Shown: positions 24,363 to 32,647, counted from the first letter of the stretch. The stretch is 64,000 bases of DNA from Streptomyces flaveolus (GCF_000716535.1 NZ_JNWV01000027.1:1-64000), one strand, 5' to 3'. Numbers and translations are program-made. Notes: generated by a model from the sequence alone, not told the origin.

Positions 24363-25100
24363 TCAGGCGACCTTGCTGACGTCGGCCGCCGCCGGCTCCT
24401 GGGCCTTCAGCAGGCGGAGCTTGGGCGCCGGGCCCGACCGGCCGCCCCGGCTGTGCAGGGTGCGGGCCGCGAAGTCGCCGGCGAACTGGATGAGGGAGAT
24501 GGCGACGGCGAGGACCGCGACGGTGATCCACATGAGCTCGGTCTCGAAGCGCTGGTAGCCGTAGCGGACGGCGAGGTCGCCGAGGCCGCCGCCGCCGACG
24601 GTGCCGGCCATGGCGGAGTAGCCGATGAGGGCGATGAGCGTGGTCGTGGTGGAGGCGATCAGCGAGGGCAGGGCCTCGGGGATCAGGACCTTGCGGACGA
24701 CCGTCCAGGTGTTGCCGCCCATGGACTGCACCGCCTCGACCAGGCCGTGGTCCACTTCGCGGACGGCCGTCTCGACCAGGCGGGCGAAGAAGGGGATGCC
24801 GCCGATGGCGAGCGGCACGATCGCGGCGGTGGTGCCGATGGTCGTGCCGGTGACCCAGCGGGTGAAGCTCATCAGCGCGACCATCAGGATGATGAACGGC
24901 ATGGACCGGCCGATGTTCACGACCTGGCCGACCACCTTGTTGGCGACGACGTTCTGGACCAGGCCGCCCCGGTCGGTGACGACGAGGAGGAGGCCCAGCG
25001 GGAGGCCGGCCGCGACGGCGATCAGGGTGGACCAGAGCACCATCGTGAGCGTCTCGGAACACGCCTGGGACAGCAGCGGCTGCATCTCGGACCAGGTCAC
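24363..25100 (-). CDS. metI: Methionine ABC transporter permease
   Basis: 245 aa inner-membrane permease with about five transmembrane helices. The EAA-type coupling loop is VEAVQSMGGNTWTVVRKVLIPEALPSLIA. NIGRSMPFIILMVALMSFTRWVTGT is the typical MetI signature. Its ATG overlaps the metN stop by four nt (ATGA), indicating translational coupling. The C-terminal ~25 residues (APKLRLLKAQEPAAADVSKVA) are an extra cytosolic tail. Confidence 0.94.
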   Translation of the reverse strand: MTWSEMQPLLSQACSETLTMVLWSTLIAVAAGLPLGLLLVVTDRGGLVQNVVANKVVGQVVNIGRSMPFIILMVALMSFTRWVTGTTIGTTAAIVPLAIGGIPFFARLVETAVREVDHGLVEAVQSMGGNTWTVVRKVLIPEALPSLIASTTTTLIALIGYSAMAGTVGGGGLGDLAVRYGYQRFETELMWITVAVLAVAISLIQFAGDFAARTLHSRGGRSGPAPKLRLLKAQEPAAADVSKVA

Positions 25101-26131
25101 TTGGCACCTTCCTTCACCAGCAGGGCCTCCTGGCCCACCACGTCGATCTGCAGGCCCTGTTCGCGCAGGAAGCCGACCGGCACCACGTTGTCCTCGTAGC
25201 GGCCGGGCAGTTCGATGCGCATGCGGCCGATCTGGAGGCCGCCGACGGTGTCGATGGCGGCGCCGAGGATCGATATGTCGATGTTGTAGGTGCGCGAGAG
25301 CTGGGAGATGACGGGCTGGGTGGCGGCCTCGCCGTGGAAGGTGATGTCGAGGACGGTCCGGTCGGTGCCGGTGGCCTCGCCGCCGACGGGGAACAGCGCG
25401 GCGGCCAGCTCCGAGCCCGGGGTGGCCAGCAGCTCGCTGACCGTGCCGGACTCCACGATCCGGCCCTTCTCCATCAGGGCGGCGGAGTCGCAGATCGACT
25501 TCACCACGTCCATCTCGTGGGTGATGAGCAGGACGGTCAGGCCGAGCTGCCGGTTCAGGTCGCGCAGCAGCTGGAGGATGGAGCGGGTGGTCTCCGGGTC
25601 GAGGGCGCTGGTGGCCTCGTCGGAGAGCAGGACCTTGGGGTCGCCGGCGAGGGCGCGGGCGATGCCGACGCGCTGCTTCTGGCCGCCGGAGAGCTGGGCG
25701 GGGTAGGCCTTCGCCTTGTCGGCGAGGCCGACCAGGTCGAGCAGCTCCAGCGCCTTGCGGGAGCGGGTCCGGCCGGACTGGCCGAGGATCTCCAGCGGCA
25801 GTTCGACGTTGTCCTGCACGGTCCGCGAGGACAGCAGGTTGAAGTGCTGGAAGACCATGCCGATCCGGCTGCGGGCCCGGCGCAGTTCCCGGCCGGCGCG
25901 CGGGCCGCGCCCGGCCAGGGCGGTGAGGTCCTGCCCGGCGACGGTCACGGTGCCGGAGGTGGGGCGCTCCAGCAGGTTGACGCAGCGGATGAGCGAGGAC
26001 TTTCCGGCGCCGGACTGGCCGATGACGCCGTAGACCTCGCCTTCGCGGACGTGAAGATCGACGCCGTCGAGGGCGGTGACCTCACGGCCGCGGGAGCGGT
26101 AGACCTTGGTCAGGCCCGAGGTGGTGATCAC
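25097..26131 (-). CDS. metN: Methionine ABC transporter ATP-binding protein
   Basis: 344 aa. Walker A is GQSGAGKSS, followed by Q-loop FQHFNLLSSRTV, signature LSGGQKQRVGIARAL, Walker B VLLSDEATSALDPET and H-loop THEMD. The C-terminal NIL domain (~residues 262-340: QPVISQLSRTYNIDISILGAAID) is the methionine-sensing regulatory domain of MetN that causes trans-inhibition. The start is set at GTG 26131 (VITTSGLTKVYRS); an open extension of 40 codons upstream overlaps the leader region and is not conserved-looking. First structural gene of the operon, 164 nt after a Cys/Met-rich leader ORF. Confidence 0.93.
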   Translation of the reverse strand: MITTSGLTKVYRSRGREVTALDGVDLHVREGEVYGVIGQSGAGKSSLIRCVNLLERPTSGTVTVAGQDLTALAGRGPRAGRELRRARSRIGMVFQHFNLLSSRTVQDNVELPLEILGQSGRTRSRKALELLDLVGLADKAKAYPAQLSGGQKQRVGIARALAGDPKVLLSDEATSALDPETTRSILQLLRDLNRQLGLTVLLITHEMDVVKSICDSAALMEKGRIVESGTVSELLATPGSELAAALFPVGGEATGTDRTVLDITFHGEAATQPVISQLSRTYNIDISILGAAIDTVGGLQIGRMRIELPGRYEDNVVPVGFLREQGLQIDVVGQEALLVKEGAK

Positions 26132-26295
26132 GTGGGTTTCCGTCACTGTCGAGTGCGCGGGCGTGGGTGTGCCCGGGCACGGGTGCATGCGGTTCCGGCA
26201 TGGGGAGATGGATGTGCGTCTCGTACGGCCTACGGCGCACGGACATGCCACGGGTCTCGCTTCGGGGCGCGAGGCTCAGCTGATGCGGGGGCCCT

Positions 26296-26394
26296 CTAGA
26301 AGGCGCACATTCGACACATCAGGCGACACATACAACGAGCACCGGGCGTCAGGGTCGCCTCGGTCGCAAAGGTGCGGCAGCTCGTCGTGGTCAT
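26296..26394 (-). CDS. Putative Cys/Met leader peptide upstream of metN
   Basis: 32-codon ORF starting ATG at 26394 and ending TAG at 26296. Its second half reads RCMCRLMCRMCAF: four of its five Cys and three of its four Met lie within 10 residues just before the stop. It precedes the methionine importer operon on the same strand, where an attenuator leader peptide would be expected. Downstream hairpins include one at 26214-26240 (GTGCG/CGCAC closing CGTA/TACG) and a GTGCCCGGGCAC self-complement. No good ribosome-binding site is visible, so it may be translated leaderless. Function is inferred from composition and position only. Confidence 0.5.
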   Translation of the reverse strand: MTTTSCRTFATEATLTPGARCMCRLMCRMCAF

Positions 26395-26716
26395 GTGAGA
26401 AGTAAAGCAGACGAACGGTCCTGACCCGCCGCCTCTGTCCGCATGGTGGACAGCCGCGGACAGGGGTGACGGGATGCCCGGCCACCCTCGGTGACCTGCG
26501 CTCTCCCGCCCTTCACCAGCGCGGACAAGGCCGAGGGGGCCTCTGCACCAGGTCGGCGTCCGGCCCGGCCGCCCGGTGGGCTGTGGCCAATGCCACGGTG
26601 GTCACGCCGGCCGCGACGGGCCGGGCCACTGCCTTCCGGCACCGGGCGGGCGGGACCCCGCCGCGTACGGCGGGGGCGGCGGCGATGGGCTGTTTCCGCC
26701 GTAATAAGGTCACGGC
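26395..26716. other. Divergent promoter region, metN leader and 26.7-kb genes
   Basis: 322 bp between the leader ORF (minus) and the membrane-protein gene (plus). CTGTCCGC (26435-26442) and GCGGACAG (26456-26463) form an 8-bp inverted repeat with an internal GGACAG, ~40-70 nt upstream of the leader ORF; it could be an operator for the methionine operon. GCCGTAATAAGG (~26697-26708) precedes the plus-strand ATG. No gene is supported. Confidence 0.5.
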
Positions 26717-27076
26717 ATGCTCAATGCCCTGACGCTGGTGACCGGGGTCGCCGCGCTGTTGCTCGCCGCCTGGTGCGGCTGGGCCGCGTATCGCGACCAG
26801 CCGACGAAGGACTGGCACTTCATCGGCATGGCCGTGGTGTCGCTGCTGGCCCTGGTCCAGCTGGTGATCGGGGTCGTGCAGCTGGCGCGGGGCGAGAAGC
26901 CGGAGCAGGGCACGACGATCTTCGTGGCCTATCTGCTGGGCGCGTTCGCGTGCGTTCCGGCGGCGGGCTTCATGTCGCTGGCCGAGCGGACCCGCTGGGG
27001 TTCGGTGACGGTGGCCGCCGGCGGTGTGGTGCTGGCCGTGCTGGAAGTGCGGCTCTTCGACATCTGGGGAGGCTGA
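26717..27076 (+). CDS. Four-TM membrane protein, hypothetical
   Basis: 119 aa, predominantly hydrophobic, with four predicted transmembrane helices (residues ~3-22, 37-57, 68-87, 95-114) and short polar loops (YRDQPTKDWH, RGEKPEQG, ERTRWG). No conserved catalytic motif. Its stop is one base before the GTG of the next membrane-protein gene, so the two form an operon and may be subunits of one complex. Family not recognised. Confidence 0.78.
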   Translation: MLNALTLVTGVAALLLAAWCGWAAYRDQPTKDWHFIGMAVVSLLALVQLVIGVVQLARGEKPEQGTTIFVAYLLGAFACVPAAGFMSLAERTRWGSVTVAAGGVVLAVLEVRLFDIWGG

Positions 27077-27077
27077 G

Positions 27078-27497
27078 GTGACGGCGGCACAGGAGAAGCC
27101 GGCCCGTTTGATCAGCGGGCCGGGCATGCTGCTCGTCTGGTTCTACGGCGTGATGGTGGTCGGCGCGGTGTCGCGGTCCGCCTACCAGATCTCCACGGAG
27201 TTCGACCGGGCGCCGCTCGCGTACTCCCTGTCCGCCGTGGCCGGCGTGGTCTACGGGTTCATCACGTACACGCTGGTGCGCGGCGGGGAGACGGCGCGCC
27301 GGGCGGCACTGGTGTGCTGTGCGGCGGAGCTCGCGGGCGTGCTGATCGTCGGTACGTGGACCTTGATCGAGCCGTCCGCGTTCCCGGACGCGACGGTGTG
27401 GTCGAAGTACGGGATGGGGTACGTCTTCATTCCCGTGCTCCTGCCGCTCTCCGCGATGTACTGGTTGCGGAAGGCGCCCGCCCTGCGGGGTGCCTGA
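27078..27497 (+). CDS. Membrane protein, hypothetical, operon partner
   Basis: 139 aa from the GTG at 27078, preceded by GGGGAGG. There are four hydrophobic helices: GMLLVWFYGVMVVGAVSRSAY, LAYSLSAVAGVVYGFITYTLV, AALVCCAAELAGVLIVGTWTL and YVFIPVLLPLSAMYWL. It has the composition of a small integral membrane protein of the same general type as its upstream partner. No function can be assigned; it is convergent with the GNAT gene 23 nt downstream. Confidence 0.78.
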   Translation: MTAAQEKPARLISGPGMLLVWFYGVMVVGAVSRSAYQISTEFDRAPLAYSLSAVAGVVYGFITYTLVRGGETARRAALVCCAAELAGVLIVGTWTLIEPSAFPDATVWSKYGMGYVFIPVLLPLSAMYWLRKAPALRGA

Positions 27498-27520
27498 GGG
27501 CTGTCGGCGGGCGCCTCGCC

Positions 27521-28018
27521 TCACGCCGTCTGCGCGTACGCGCCCGCCTGCTTCTCCAGGATGATCATCTCCACGCCGTCGGCGCCCTTGGCCCGGCCGA
27601 CCGTCTCGTAGCCGGACCGGCGGTACAGCCGGAGGTTGCCCTCGCTGCGGTGGCCGGTGAAGAGGCGGAACCTGGTGGCGCCGCGCTCGTCCGCCAGCGC
27701 GGCCTCGGCCGTGCGCAGCAGCCTCGCGCCGATGCCGTGGCCCTGGAGGCGGGGGTGGACGCAGAGCTTGCCGATGGCCGCGGCGCCGTCCTCGGTGACC
27801 TTGCCGCGCACCGAGCCGACCACCTCGTCGCCGAGCCGGGCGACGAAGACGCAGTCGGCCGCGACCTCCTGACGGACTGATTCCAGGCTCTGCACGAGCG
27901 GGTCGATGCGGTAGTTGCCGTACAGCGCCGCCTCGCTCTGGAAGCACAGGTACTGGAGCCGGAAGATCTGCTCCGCGTCCTGTTCGGTCGCCACCGAGAT
28001 GGTCACGCTCATGCCCAT
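27521..28018 (-). CDS. GNAT acetyltransferase
   Basis: 165 aa single GNAT domain: EQDAEQIFRLQYLCF at the N-terminus, VGSVRGKV, the acetyl-CoA loop VHPRLQGHGIGARLLRTAEA, and the C-terminal LFTGHRSEGNLRLYRRSGYETVGRA. The ATG at 28018 is chosen because GGGAGG lies 9 nt upstream; the next Met two codons later is also possible. Substrate unknown. It follows the sigma-factor gene on the same strand by 45 nt, so co-transcription is possible. Confidence 0.87.
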   Translation of the reverse strand: MGMSVTISVATEQDAEQIFRLQYLCFQSEAALYGNYRIDPLVQSLESVRQEVAADCVFVARLGDEVVGSVRGKVTEDGAAAIGKLCVHPRLQGHGIGARLLRTAEAALADERGATRFRLFTGHRSEGNLRLYRRSGYETVGRAKGADGVEMIILEKQAGAYAQTA

Positions 28019-28063
28019 GTGCGCATGCCTCCCGCTCACCTGATCATCTGTCGTCCCCCACTC

Positions 28064-28570
28064 CTATCCCCGCGCTTCGCACGCCGCAACCTCCGGCGTG
28101 AGCAATCGGCGCAGACATCCCAGACATCGGGAACGTTCCGGGCCGAGACTGCCCTGTGAGATACCCAACTCCCCCGCGATCTCCCGGTAGGTGAGGTCCT
28201 TCGGCGAGAGCAGCGCCTCGATCAGACGGGGGCAGCGGCCGGGCAGGCGGCGGACCGCGTCCCGCAGGGCGCGGTAGCGGGCGGCGGTCAGGACGTGCTG
28301 TTCCGGCCCGGGCCGGAGGTCGTCGGCCGGGTCGGTGCCGTACGGCCGTTCAAGGCGGACGGTGCGGCGGGTGCGGCGGGCCTCGGCGCGGACGGCCTTG
28401 CGCAGCCAGCCGTGCGGGTCCGGCGGCGGCCCGTCGGTCTCCAGCCGCTCCAGGAGCCGGAGCCAGACGGCCTGCTCCAGGTCGCCCGGTTCGCCTCCCC
28501 CGGCATATGCCTCGGCGGAGGCCTCGGCGGTGAGCAGGGGATGCAGCGCGGCTACCAGGTCGTGCGTCAT
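28064..28570 (-). CDS. Small sigma-70-family (ECF-like) factor
   Basis: 168 aa from MTHDLVAALHP. Region 2 is recognisable (LEQAVWLRLLERL, DPHGWLRKAVRAEARRTRR), and region 4 has a helix-turn-helix (LTYREIAGELGISQGSLGPERSRCLGCLRRLL). A Cys cluster at the C-terminus (CLGC, plus C164) is unusual and could be redox- or metal-sensitive. It would direct RNA polymerase to a small regulon; no anti-sigma gene adjoins it. The in-frame region upstream of this ATG lacks conserved content. Confidence 0.82.
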   Translation of the reverse strand: MTHDLVAALHPLLTAEASAEAYAGGGEPGDLEQAVWLRLLERLETDGPPPDPHGWLRKAVRAEARRTRRTVRLERPYGTDPADDLRPGPEQHVLTAARYRALRDAVRRLPGRCPRLIEALLSPKDLTYREIAGELGISQGSLGPERSRCLGCLRRLLTPEVAACEARG

Positions 28571-28584
28571 ATGCGGAACGACGA

Positions 28585-28614
28585 GCCGCCCCGGCGGCGG
28601 GTTGCCGGGGCGGC
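28585..28614 (-). terminator. Terminator after glpQ
   Basis: Perfect 11-bp stem GCCGCCCCGGC (28585-28595) with 28604-28614 around an 8-nt loop, between the glpQ stop and the sigma-factor start on the minus strand. Confidence 0.8.
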
Positions 28615-28691
28615 GTGCAGTCAGCCCGAACGGAGTGCCGGGAGGTGCTGCGGTTGACGGCCAGGGCGCCAAGGGACGTCCGGACGGGCCG

Positions 28692-29867
28692 TCAGTCCTT
28701 CAGGAAGTCGGCGCGGGCCAGCAGTCCGGTGTCGGCGTTGTCGGTGAAGACGCCGTCGATCCCGGTCGCGAGGTACGTCTTGAATGCGCCGAAGACATCG
28801 CCGTAGGCGTCGGCCGCGGTGCCCTTGCGGTACTCGGCCGGCAGGAAGGGGTTCTCGTTGCGCATCGTGTACGGGTGCAGGATCAGGCCGACCTTGTGCG
28901 CGTCGGAGACCAGCGTGGTCGGCTCGGCCAGCGTGCCGTCCGCCTTCTTCGGGATGATCAGGTCCAGCGTCGGGCCGATGCCCTGGGCGTAACCGGCGAT
29001 CTCGCGCAGGCCCTTGGGCGTGACGAGGTCGGCGACCGTACGCGGGTCGTTCGCCTCGACGAAGTCGTACGGGCGGCTGTTCGCCGAGGAGAGCAGGACG
29101 ACGAGCGGGTTGTCGACCAGCCGGTTCAGCCGCTCGATGCTGGTGGGCTCGAAGGACTGGAGGATGACCGGGGAGTTCCGGCCGTCCTTGCCGTACTTGC
29201 GCAGGAGCTTGGCCACCCGCTCCTCCAGGCCGAGGCCCAGCTTGCGGAAGTAGGTGGGGTGCTTGGTCTCGGGGTAGATCCAGACCTGCTTGCCGCGCTT
29301 GCGGGTCTGCTCGTCCTGCCACCGCAGGACCTCTTCGAAGGTGGGGATCTCCCAGCGGCCGTTGTAGAGGGTGTTGTGCGGCCGGTTGGCCGGGATGCGC
29401 TCGACGGCGCGCAGCGTCTTCAGCTCGGCGAGCGTGAAGTCCTCGGTGAACCAGCCGGTGGTGGGGACCCCGTCGAGCACCTTGGTGGTCCTGCGGTCGG
29501 CGAACTCCGGGTGGGAGGCGACGTCCGTCGTGCCGCCGATCTCCGGCTCGTGCCGGCAGACCAGGTGACCGTCCTTGGTGGGCACCAGGTCGCCCGCCTC
29601 GACCACGTCGGCGCCCAGGTCCAGGGCCAGCTCGTACGAGCCGAAGGTGTGTTCGGGGCGGTAGCCGCTGGCACCCCGGTGGCCGATGATCGTCGGCACC
29701 GGCAGGCTCTTCAGCCCGCCGCCCCCGTGTCCGGCCGTCCGGGCCTCGGCCGCCCGGGCCGTGCCGGACAGTCCGAGGACCGCTCCGCCCGCGCCGAGCA
29801 CCGCGGCGCCGAGGAGCGCCCGCCGTCCCGTTCCCCGCGTCTGCTCGTTCGCCTGGTCGCTGTCCAT
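28692..29867 (-). CDS. glpQ: Secreted glycerophosphodiester phosphodiesterase
   Basis: 391 aa with a twin-arginine signal (RR at 15-16, then ALLGAAVLGAGGAVLGL, AxA-type cleavage near ARA). The GDPD domain has IGHRGASGYRPEHT (His63, Arg64), VVEAGDLVPTKDGHLVCRHEP (Glu90, Asp93), PETKHPTYF and the C-terminal GVFTDNADTGL. It hydrolyses glycerophosphodiesters, including teichoic-acid-type polymers, to glycerol-3-phosphate outside the cell. In S. coelicolor the glpQ genes are PhoP-controlled; here a PHO-box-like repeat lies upstream at 30.1 kb. The ATG at 29867 with GGAGG six nt upstream is preferred over a GTG two codons earlier. Confidence 0.93.
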   Translation of the reverse strand: MDSDQANEQTRGTGRRALLGAAVLGAGGAVLGLSGTARAAEARTAGHGGGGLKSLPVPTIIGHRGASGYRPEHTFGSYELALDLGADVVEAGDLVPTKDGHLVCRHEPEIGGTTDVASHPEFADRRTTKVLDGVPTTGWFTEDFTLAELKTLRAVERIPANRPHNTLYNGRWEIPTFEEVLRWQDEQTRKRGKQVWIYPETKHPTYFRKLGLGLEERVAKLLRKYGKDGRNSPVILQSFEPTSIERLNRLVDNPLVVLLSSANSRPYDFVEANDPRTVADLVTPKGLREIAGYAQGIGPTLDLIIPKKADGTLAEPTTLVSDAHKVGLILHPYTMRNENPFLPAEYRKGTAADAYGDVFGAFKTYLATGIDGVFTDNADTGLLARADFLKD

Positions 29868-30214
29868 GAGCACCCTCCTGCCGCCTTCGTCCGTCGGTGC
29901 GGCCCGATCGTAGGGGCGTGCACATGACGAGAGGGAGGCCCCGGTCCGAACACCCGGGTGCGGTCGGATGTCCTGCGAACGGCGGAAGGTGACGGGCCGT
30001 CGGAGGCGGCCGCCCCCCGGCCGGCGCGATGTCCGTCACACCGTCGCAAGGCCGTTACCCGCCGTCCTCCGCGCGCCACCGCAGGTAAACCCGCGTCAAC
30101 AGTTCGTAAGACCTCGGTGAACCGCGCGTCCCCGATGTGCGCACGGCCCGGCGCCGCGAGTAATGTCCTCACCTGCACAGACTCATATCGCCCCCTTTGA
30201 CATCGGAGGACCCG
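29868..30214. other. Divergent promoter region glpQ / acyltransferase
   Basis: 347 bp between divergent genes. It contains a PHO-box-like array (30079-30122) and TAATGT at ~30162-30167 as a possible -10 for the acyltransferase. No gene is supported. Confidence 0.55.
30079..30122 (-). promoter_or_regulatory. PHO-box-like direct repeats
   Basis: Read on the minus strand from 30122, four consecutive 11-nt units begin GTTCACC, TCTTACG, GTTGACG and TTTACCT. The streptomycete PhoP site is built of 11-nt units with consensus GTTCACC-N4; unit 1 matches fully, unit 3 has 5 of 7, and units 2 and 4 are degenerate. It lies ~210 nt before glpQ and ~95 nt before the acyltransferase. Confidence 0.55.
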
Positions 30215-30886
30215 TTGTCCCGCTTCGCGCTCATCAAGGCAGTGCTCGGACCGATCATGCGCCTGATGTTCCGCCCACAGGTGGAGGGCGTGGAGCACAT
30301 CCCCGGGGACGGCCCGGTGATTCTGGCCGGTAATCACCTCACGTTCATCGACTCGATCGTGCTGCCCCTGGTCACCAAGCGGCAGGTGTTCTTCATCGGC
30401 AAGGACGAGTACGTCACCGGCAAGGGCGTCAAGGGCCGGCTGATGGCGTGGTTCTTCACCGGCGTCGGCATGATCCCGGTGGACCGGGACGGGGCGAGCG
30501 GCGGGGTCGCCGCGCTGATGACCGGACGGCGGATCCTGGAGGAGGGCAAGATCTTCGGGATCTACCCGGAGGGCACGCGGTCGCCCGACGGGCGCCTGTA
30601 CCGGGGCCGTACCGGTATCGCCCGCCTCACCCTGATGACCGGCGCTCCGGTGGTGCCGTTCGCCATGATCGGCACGGACAAGCTCCAGCCCGGCGGCCGG
30701 GGCATCCCGCGGCCCGGCCGGGTCACCGTCCGGTTCGGCGAGCCCATGGAGTTCTCGCGGTACGACGGCATGGACCGGGACCGGTACGTGCTGCGGGCGG
30801 TGACGGACTCGGTGATGGCCGAGGTGATGCGGCTGTCCGGGCAGGAGTACGTGGACATGTACGCCACGAAGGCCAAGGCCGCCTAA
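30215..30886 (+). CDS. plsC: 1-acyl-sn-glycerol-3-phosphate acyltransferase (PlsC family)
   Basis: 223 aa from a TTG start with GGAGG six nt upstream. It has the PlsC motifs: block I NHLTFID (HX4D catalytic pair), block II around KGRLMAWFFTGVGMIPVDRD, block III YPEGTRSPDG and block IV VVPFAMIG. It acylates lysophosphatidic acid to phosphatidic acid at the inner face of the membrane. It is divergent from glpQ, and shared phosphate control is plausible because the PHO-box-like array lies between them. Confidence 0.92.
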   Translation: MSRFALIKAVLGPIMRLMFRPQVEGVEHIPGDGPVILAGNHLTFIDSIVLPLVTKRQVFFIGKDEYVTGKGVKGRLMAWFFTGVGMIPVDRDGASGGVAALMTGRRILEEGKIFGIYPEGTRSPDGRLYRGRTGIARLTLMTGAPVVPFAMIGTDKLQPGGRGIPRPGRVTVRFGEPMEFSRYDGMDRDRYVLRAVTDSVMAEVMRLSGQEYVDMYATKAKAA

Positions 30887-30992
30887 ACCCTCTGACGGAC
30901 CGGCGTGGCACCCGCTTGCGTCCGCCTGCCGGTGGAATCTGCCGCCGACACATCGGGCATTCGGCCGTATCAGGCGGCCATATGACCACACA

Positions 30993-31013
30993 ACATGTCT
31001 GATTCAGACATGT
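30993..31013. promoter_or_regulatory. Palindrome over the multicopper oxidase start codon
   Basis: ACATGTCTGA (30993-31002) and TCAGACATGT (31004-31013) are perfect complements separated by one T. The ATG start of the oxidase gene (30995) lies inside the left arm. A repressor bound here, or the mRNA hairpin itself, would block expression. Confidence 0.6.
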
Positions 31014-32647
31014 CCAAACCTTCTCGGCGTACTCTGCTCCGTACCCCGATCGCCGTCGCCGGCGCGGGACTCCTGGCAGCCTGCACCAGCTCCGGTTCCG
31101 AGCCCAGTTCCGGCCCCCAACACATGAACGGCGGGGAGAAGTTCGTCCCGGCCGGACCCCGGGGGTACGTCAACCCGTCGGATCCGGAAGTGCTGGCCGC
31201 CGAGCGGAAACGCGGGTCCGGCCGCGAACGCACCTTCAGCTTCACCGCCGCCGAGGCCAAGCTGGACCTGGGCGGGCGGGCCGTCCGCACCTGGGCGTAC
31301 AACGAGGAGGTACCGGGCCCGCTGGTGCGGGTCACGGCCGGTGACGTGCTCGACCTGACGCTCGCCAACCGGCTGCCCGCCACGACCACGCTGCACTCCC
31401 ACGGGGTGCGGCTGCGCTGCGACATGGACGGCGTGCCGGACCTGACCCAGCGGGCCATCCACCCCGGGACCGACTTCCGCTACCGCTTCGTCGCCGAGCA
31501 TCCCGGCACCTACCTGCTCCACTCGCACGTGGGCATGCAGCCGGACCGGGCACTGTACGCGCCGCTCATCGTCGACGACCCCAAGGAGCCCCTCGCCTAC
31601 GACAAGGAGTGGGTCGTGGTCCTGGACGACTGGCTCGACGGCGTCGAGGGCTCCACGCCCGAGGGCGTCCTGAGCCAGCTCAAGCCCGGCGGCGCCATGG
31701 ACATGGGGAGCATGGCCATGGGGCCCGGCCACGGTGGCCCGAGCGCTCACCGGTCGGACGCGCACGCGTCGGCGTCCAAGAAGTCCGCGGGGAAGTCCAC
31801 GGGCCCCAACCGGGTGCTGCACGACTCCCACAGCCGCATGCTGCACGGCGAGGGCGGCAGCGTCGCCTACCCGTACTACCTGGTCAACGGGCGCCTGCCC
31901 GACAACCCGTCGGTGTTCCGCTGCCGCCCCGGCGACCGGGTGCGGCTGCGCATCATCAACGCCGGTTCCGAGACCGCCTTCCGGGTCGCGCTGGGCGACC
32001 ACGCGATGACCGTCACCCACACCGACGGCTATCCCGTGAAGCACAAGAGGACCGACGCACTCCTCGTCGGCATGGCGGAGCGGTACGACGTGCTGATCAC
32101 CGCCCGGGACGGGGTCTTCCCCCTGGTCGCACTGCCCGAGGGGAAGAAGGGCAGGGCCGTCGCCGTCCTGCGCACCGGCAAGGGGAGCAAGAACCTTCCC
32201 CCGGCCGACGTCCACCCCGACGAACTCGACGGCAACACCCTGCCCGCGCGCCGTCTCCTGCCCGACGACTCCGTGGCCCTCGCCGACCGGGACCCCGACC
32301 GGGAGATCCGCATCAGGATCACCGGCACCATGCAGAAGTTCGACTGGGGGTTCGACCACAAGCCCTACTCCCCGCAGCAGCGCCACCCGGTCCGCGCCGG
32401 TGAGCGGGTGCGGCTCACCCTCATCAACGCCACGGGCATGTGGCATCCGATGCATCTGCACGGACACACGTTCTCGATGACGGGCCTGGATTCCGTGGGC
32501 GCGCGCAAGGACACCGCGATGGTGCTGCCGCACCGGAAGCTGGTGATCGACTTCGACGCCGACAATCCGGGGCTGTGGATGCTGCACTGTCACAACCAGT
32601 ACCACTCGGAGAGCGGGATGATGACGGTGCTGGGTTACAAGCGCTGA
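30995..32647 (+). CDS. Multicopper oxidase lipoprotein
   Basis: 550 aa. The N-terminus has RR (11-12) and a lipobox LAAC (Cys30), so it is exported, possibly by Tat, and lipid-anchored. Cupredoxin copper ligands appear in order: HSHG (134-137), HSHVG (176-), HPMHLHGH and HCHNQYHSESGMM (C-terminal T1 Cys with a Met axial ligand). A Met/His-rich insert near residues 235-265 (MDMGSMAMGPGHGG) resembles copper-binding inserts of CueO-type enzymes. It probably oxidises cuprous ion or phenolics with O2. Start codons at 30995 and 31010 are both possible; neither has a strong ribosome-binding site, and a palindrome covers them. Confidence 0.93.
   Translation: MSDSDMSKPSRRTLLRTPIAVAGAGLLAACTSSGSEPSSGPQHMNGGEKFVPAGPRGYVNPSDPEVLAAERKRGSGRERTFSFTAAEAKLDLGGRAVRTWAYNEEVPGPLVRVTAGDVLDLTLANRLPATTTLHSHGVRLRCDMDGVPDLTQRAIHPGTDFRYRFVAEHPGTYLLHSHVGMQPDRALYAPLIVDDPKEPLAYDKEWVVVLDDWLDGVEGSTPEGVLSQLKPGGAMDMGSMAMGPGHGGPSAHRSDAHASASKKSAGKSTGPNRVLHDSHSRMLHGEGGSVAYPYYLVNGRLPDNPSVFRCRPGDRVRLRIINAGSETAFRVALGDHAMTVTHTDGYPVKHKRTDALLVGMAERYDVLITARDGVFPLVALPEGKKGRAVAVLRTGKGSKNLPPADVHPDELDGNTLPARRLLPDDSVALADRDPDREIRIRITGTMQKFDWGFDHKPYSPQQRHPVRAGERVRLTLINATGMWHPMHLHGHTFSMTGLDSVGARKDTAMVLPHRKLVIDFDADNPGLWMLHCHNQYHSESGMMTVLGYKR

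Noticed and set aside
26132..26450. SAM riboswitch upstream of metN
   Set aside because: I see none of the conserved core sequences of SAM-I or SAM-IV; the Cys/Met leader ORF explains the region better.
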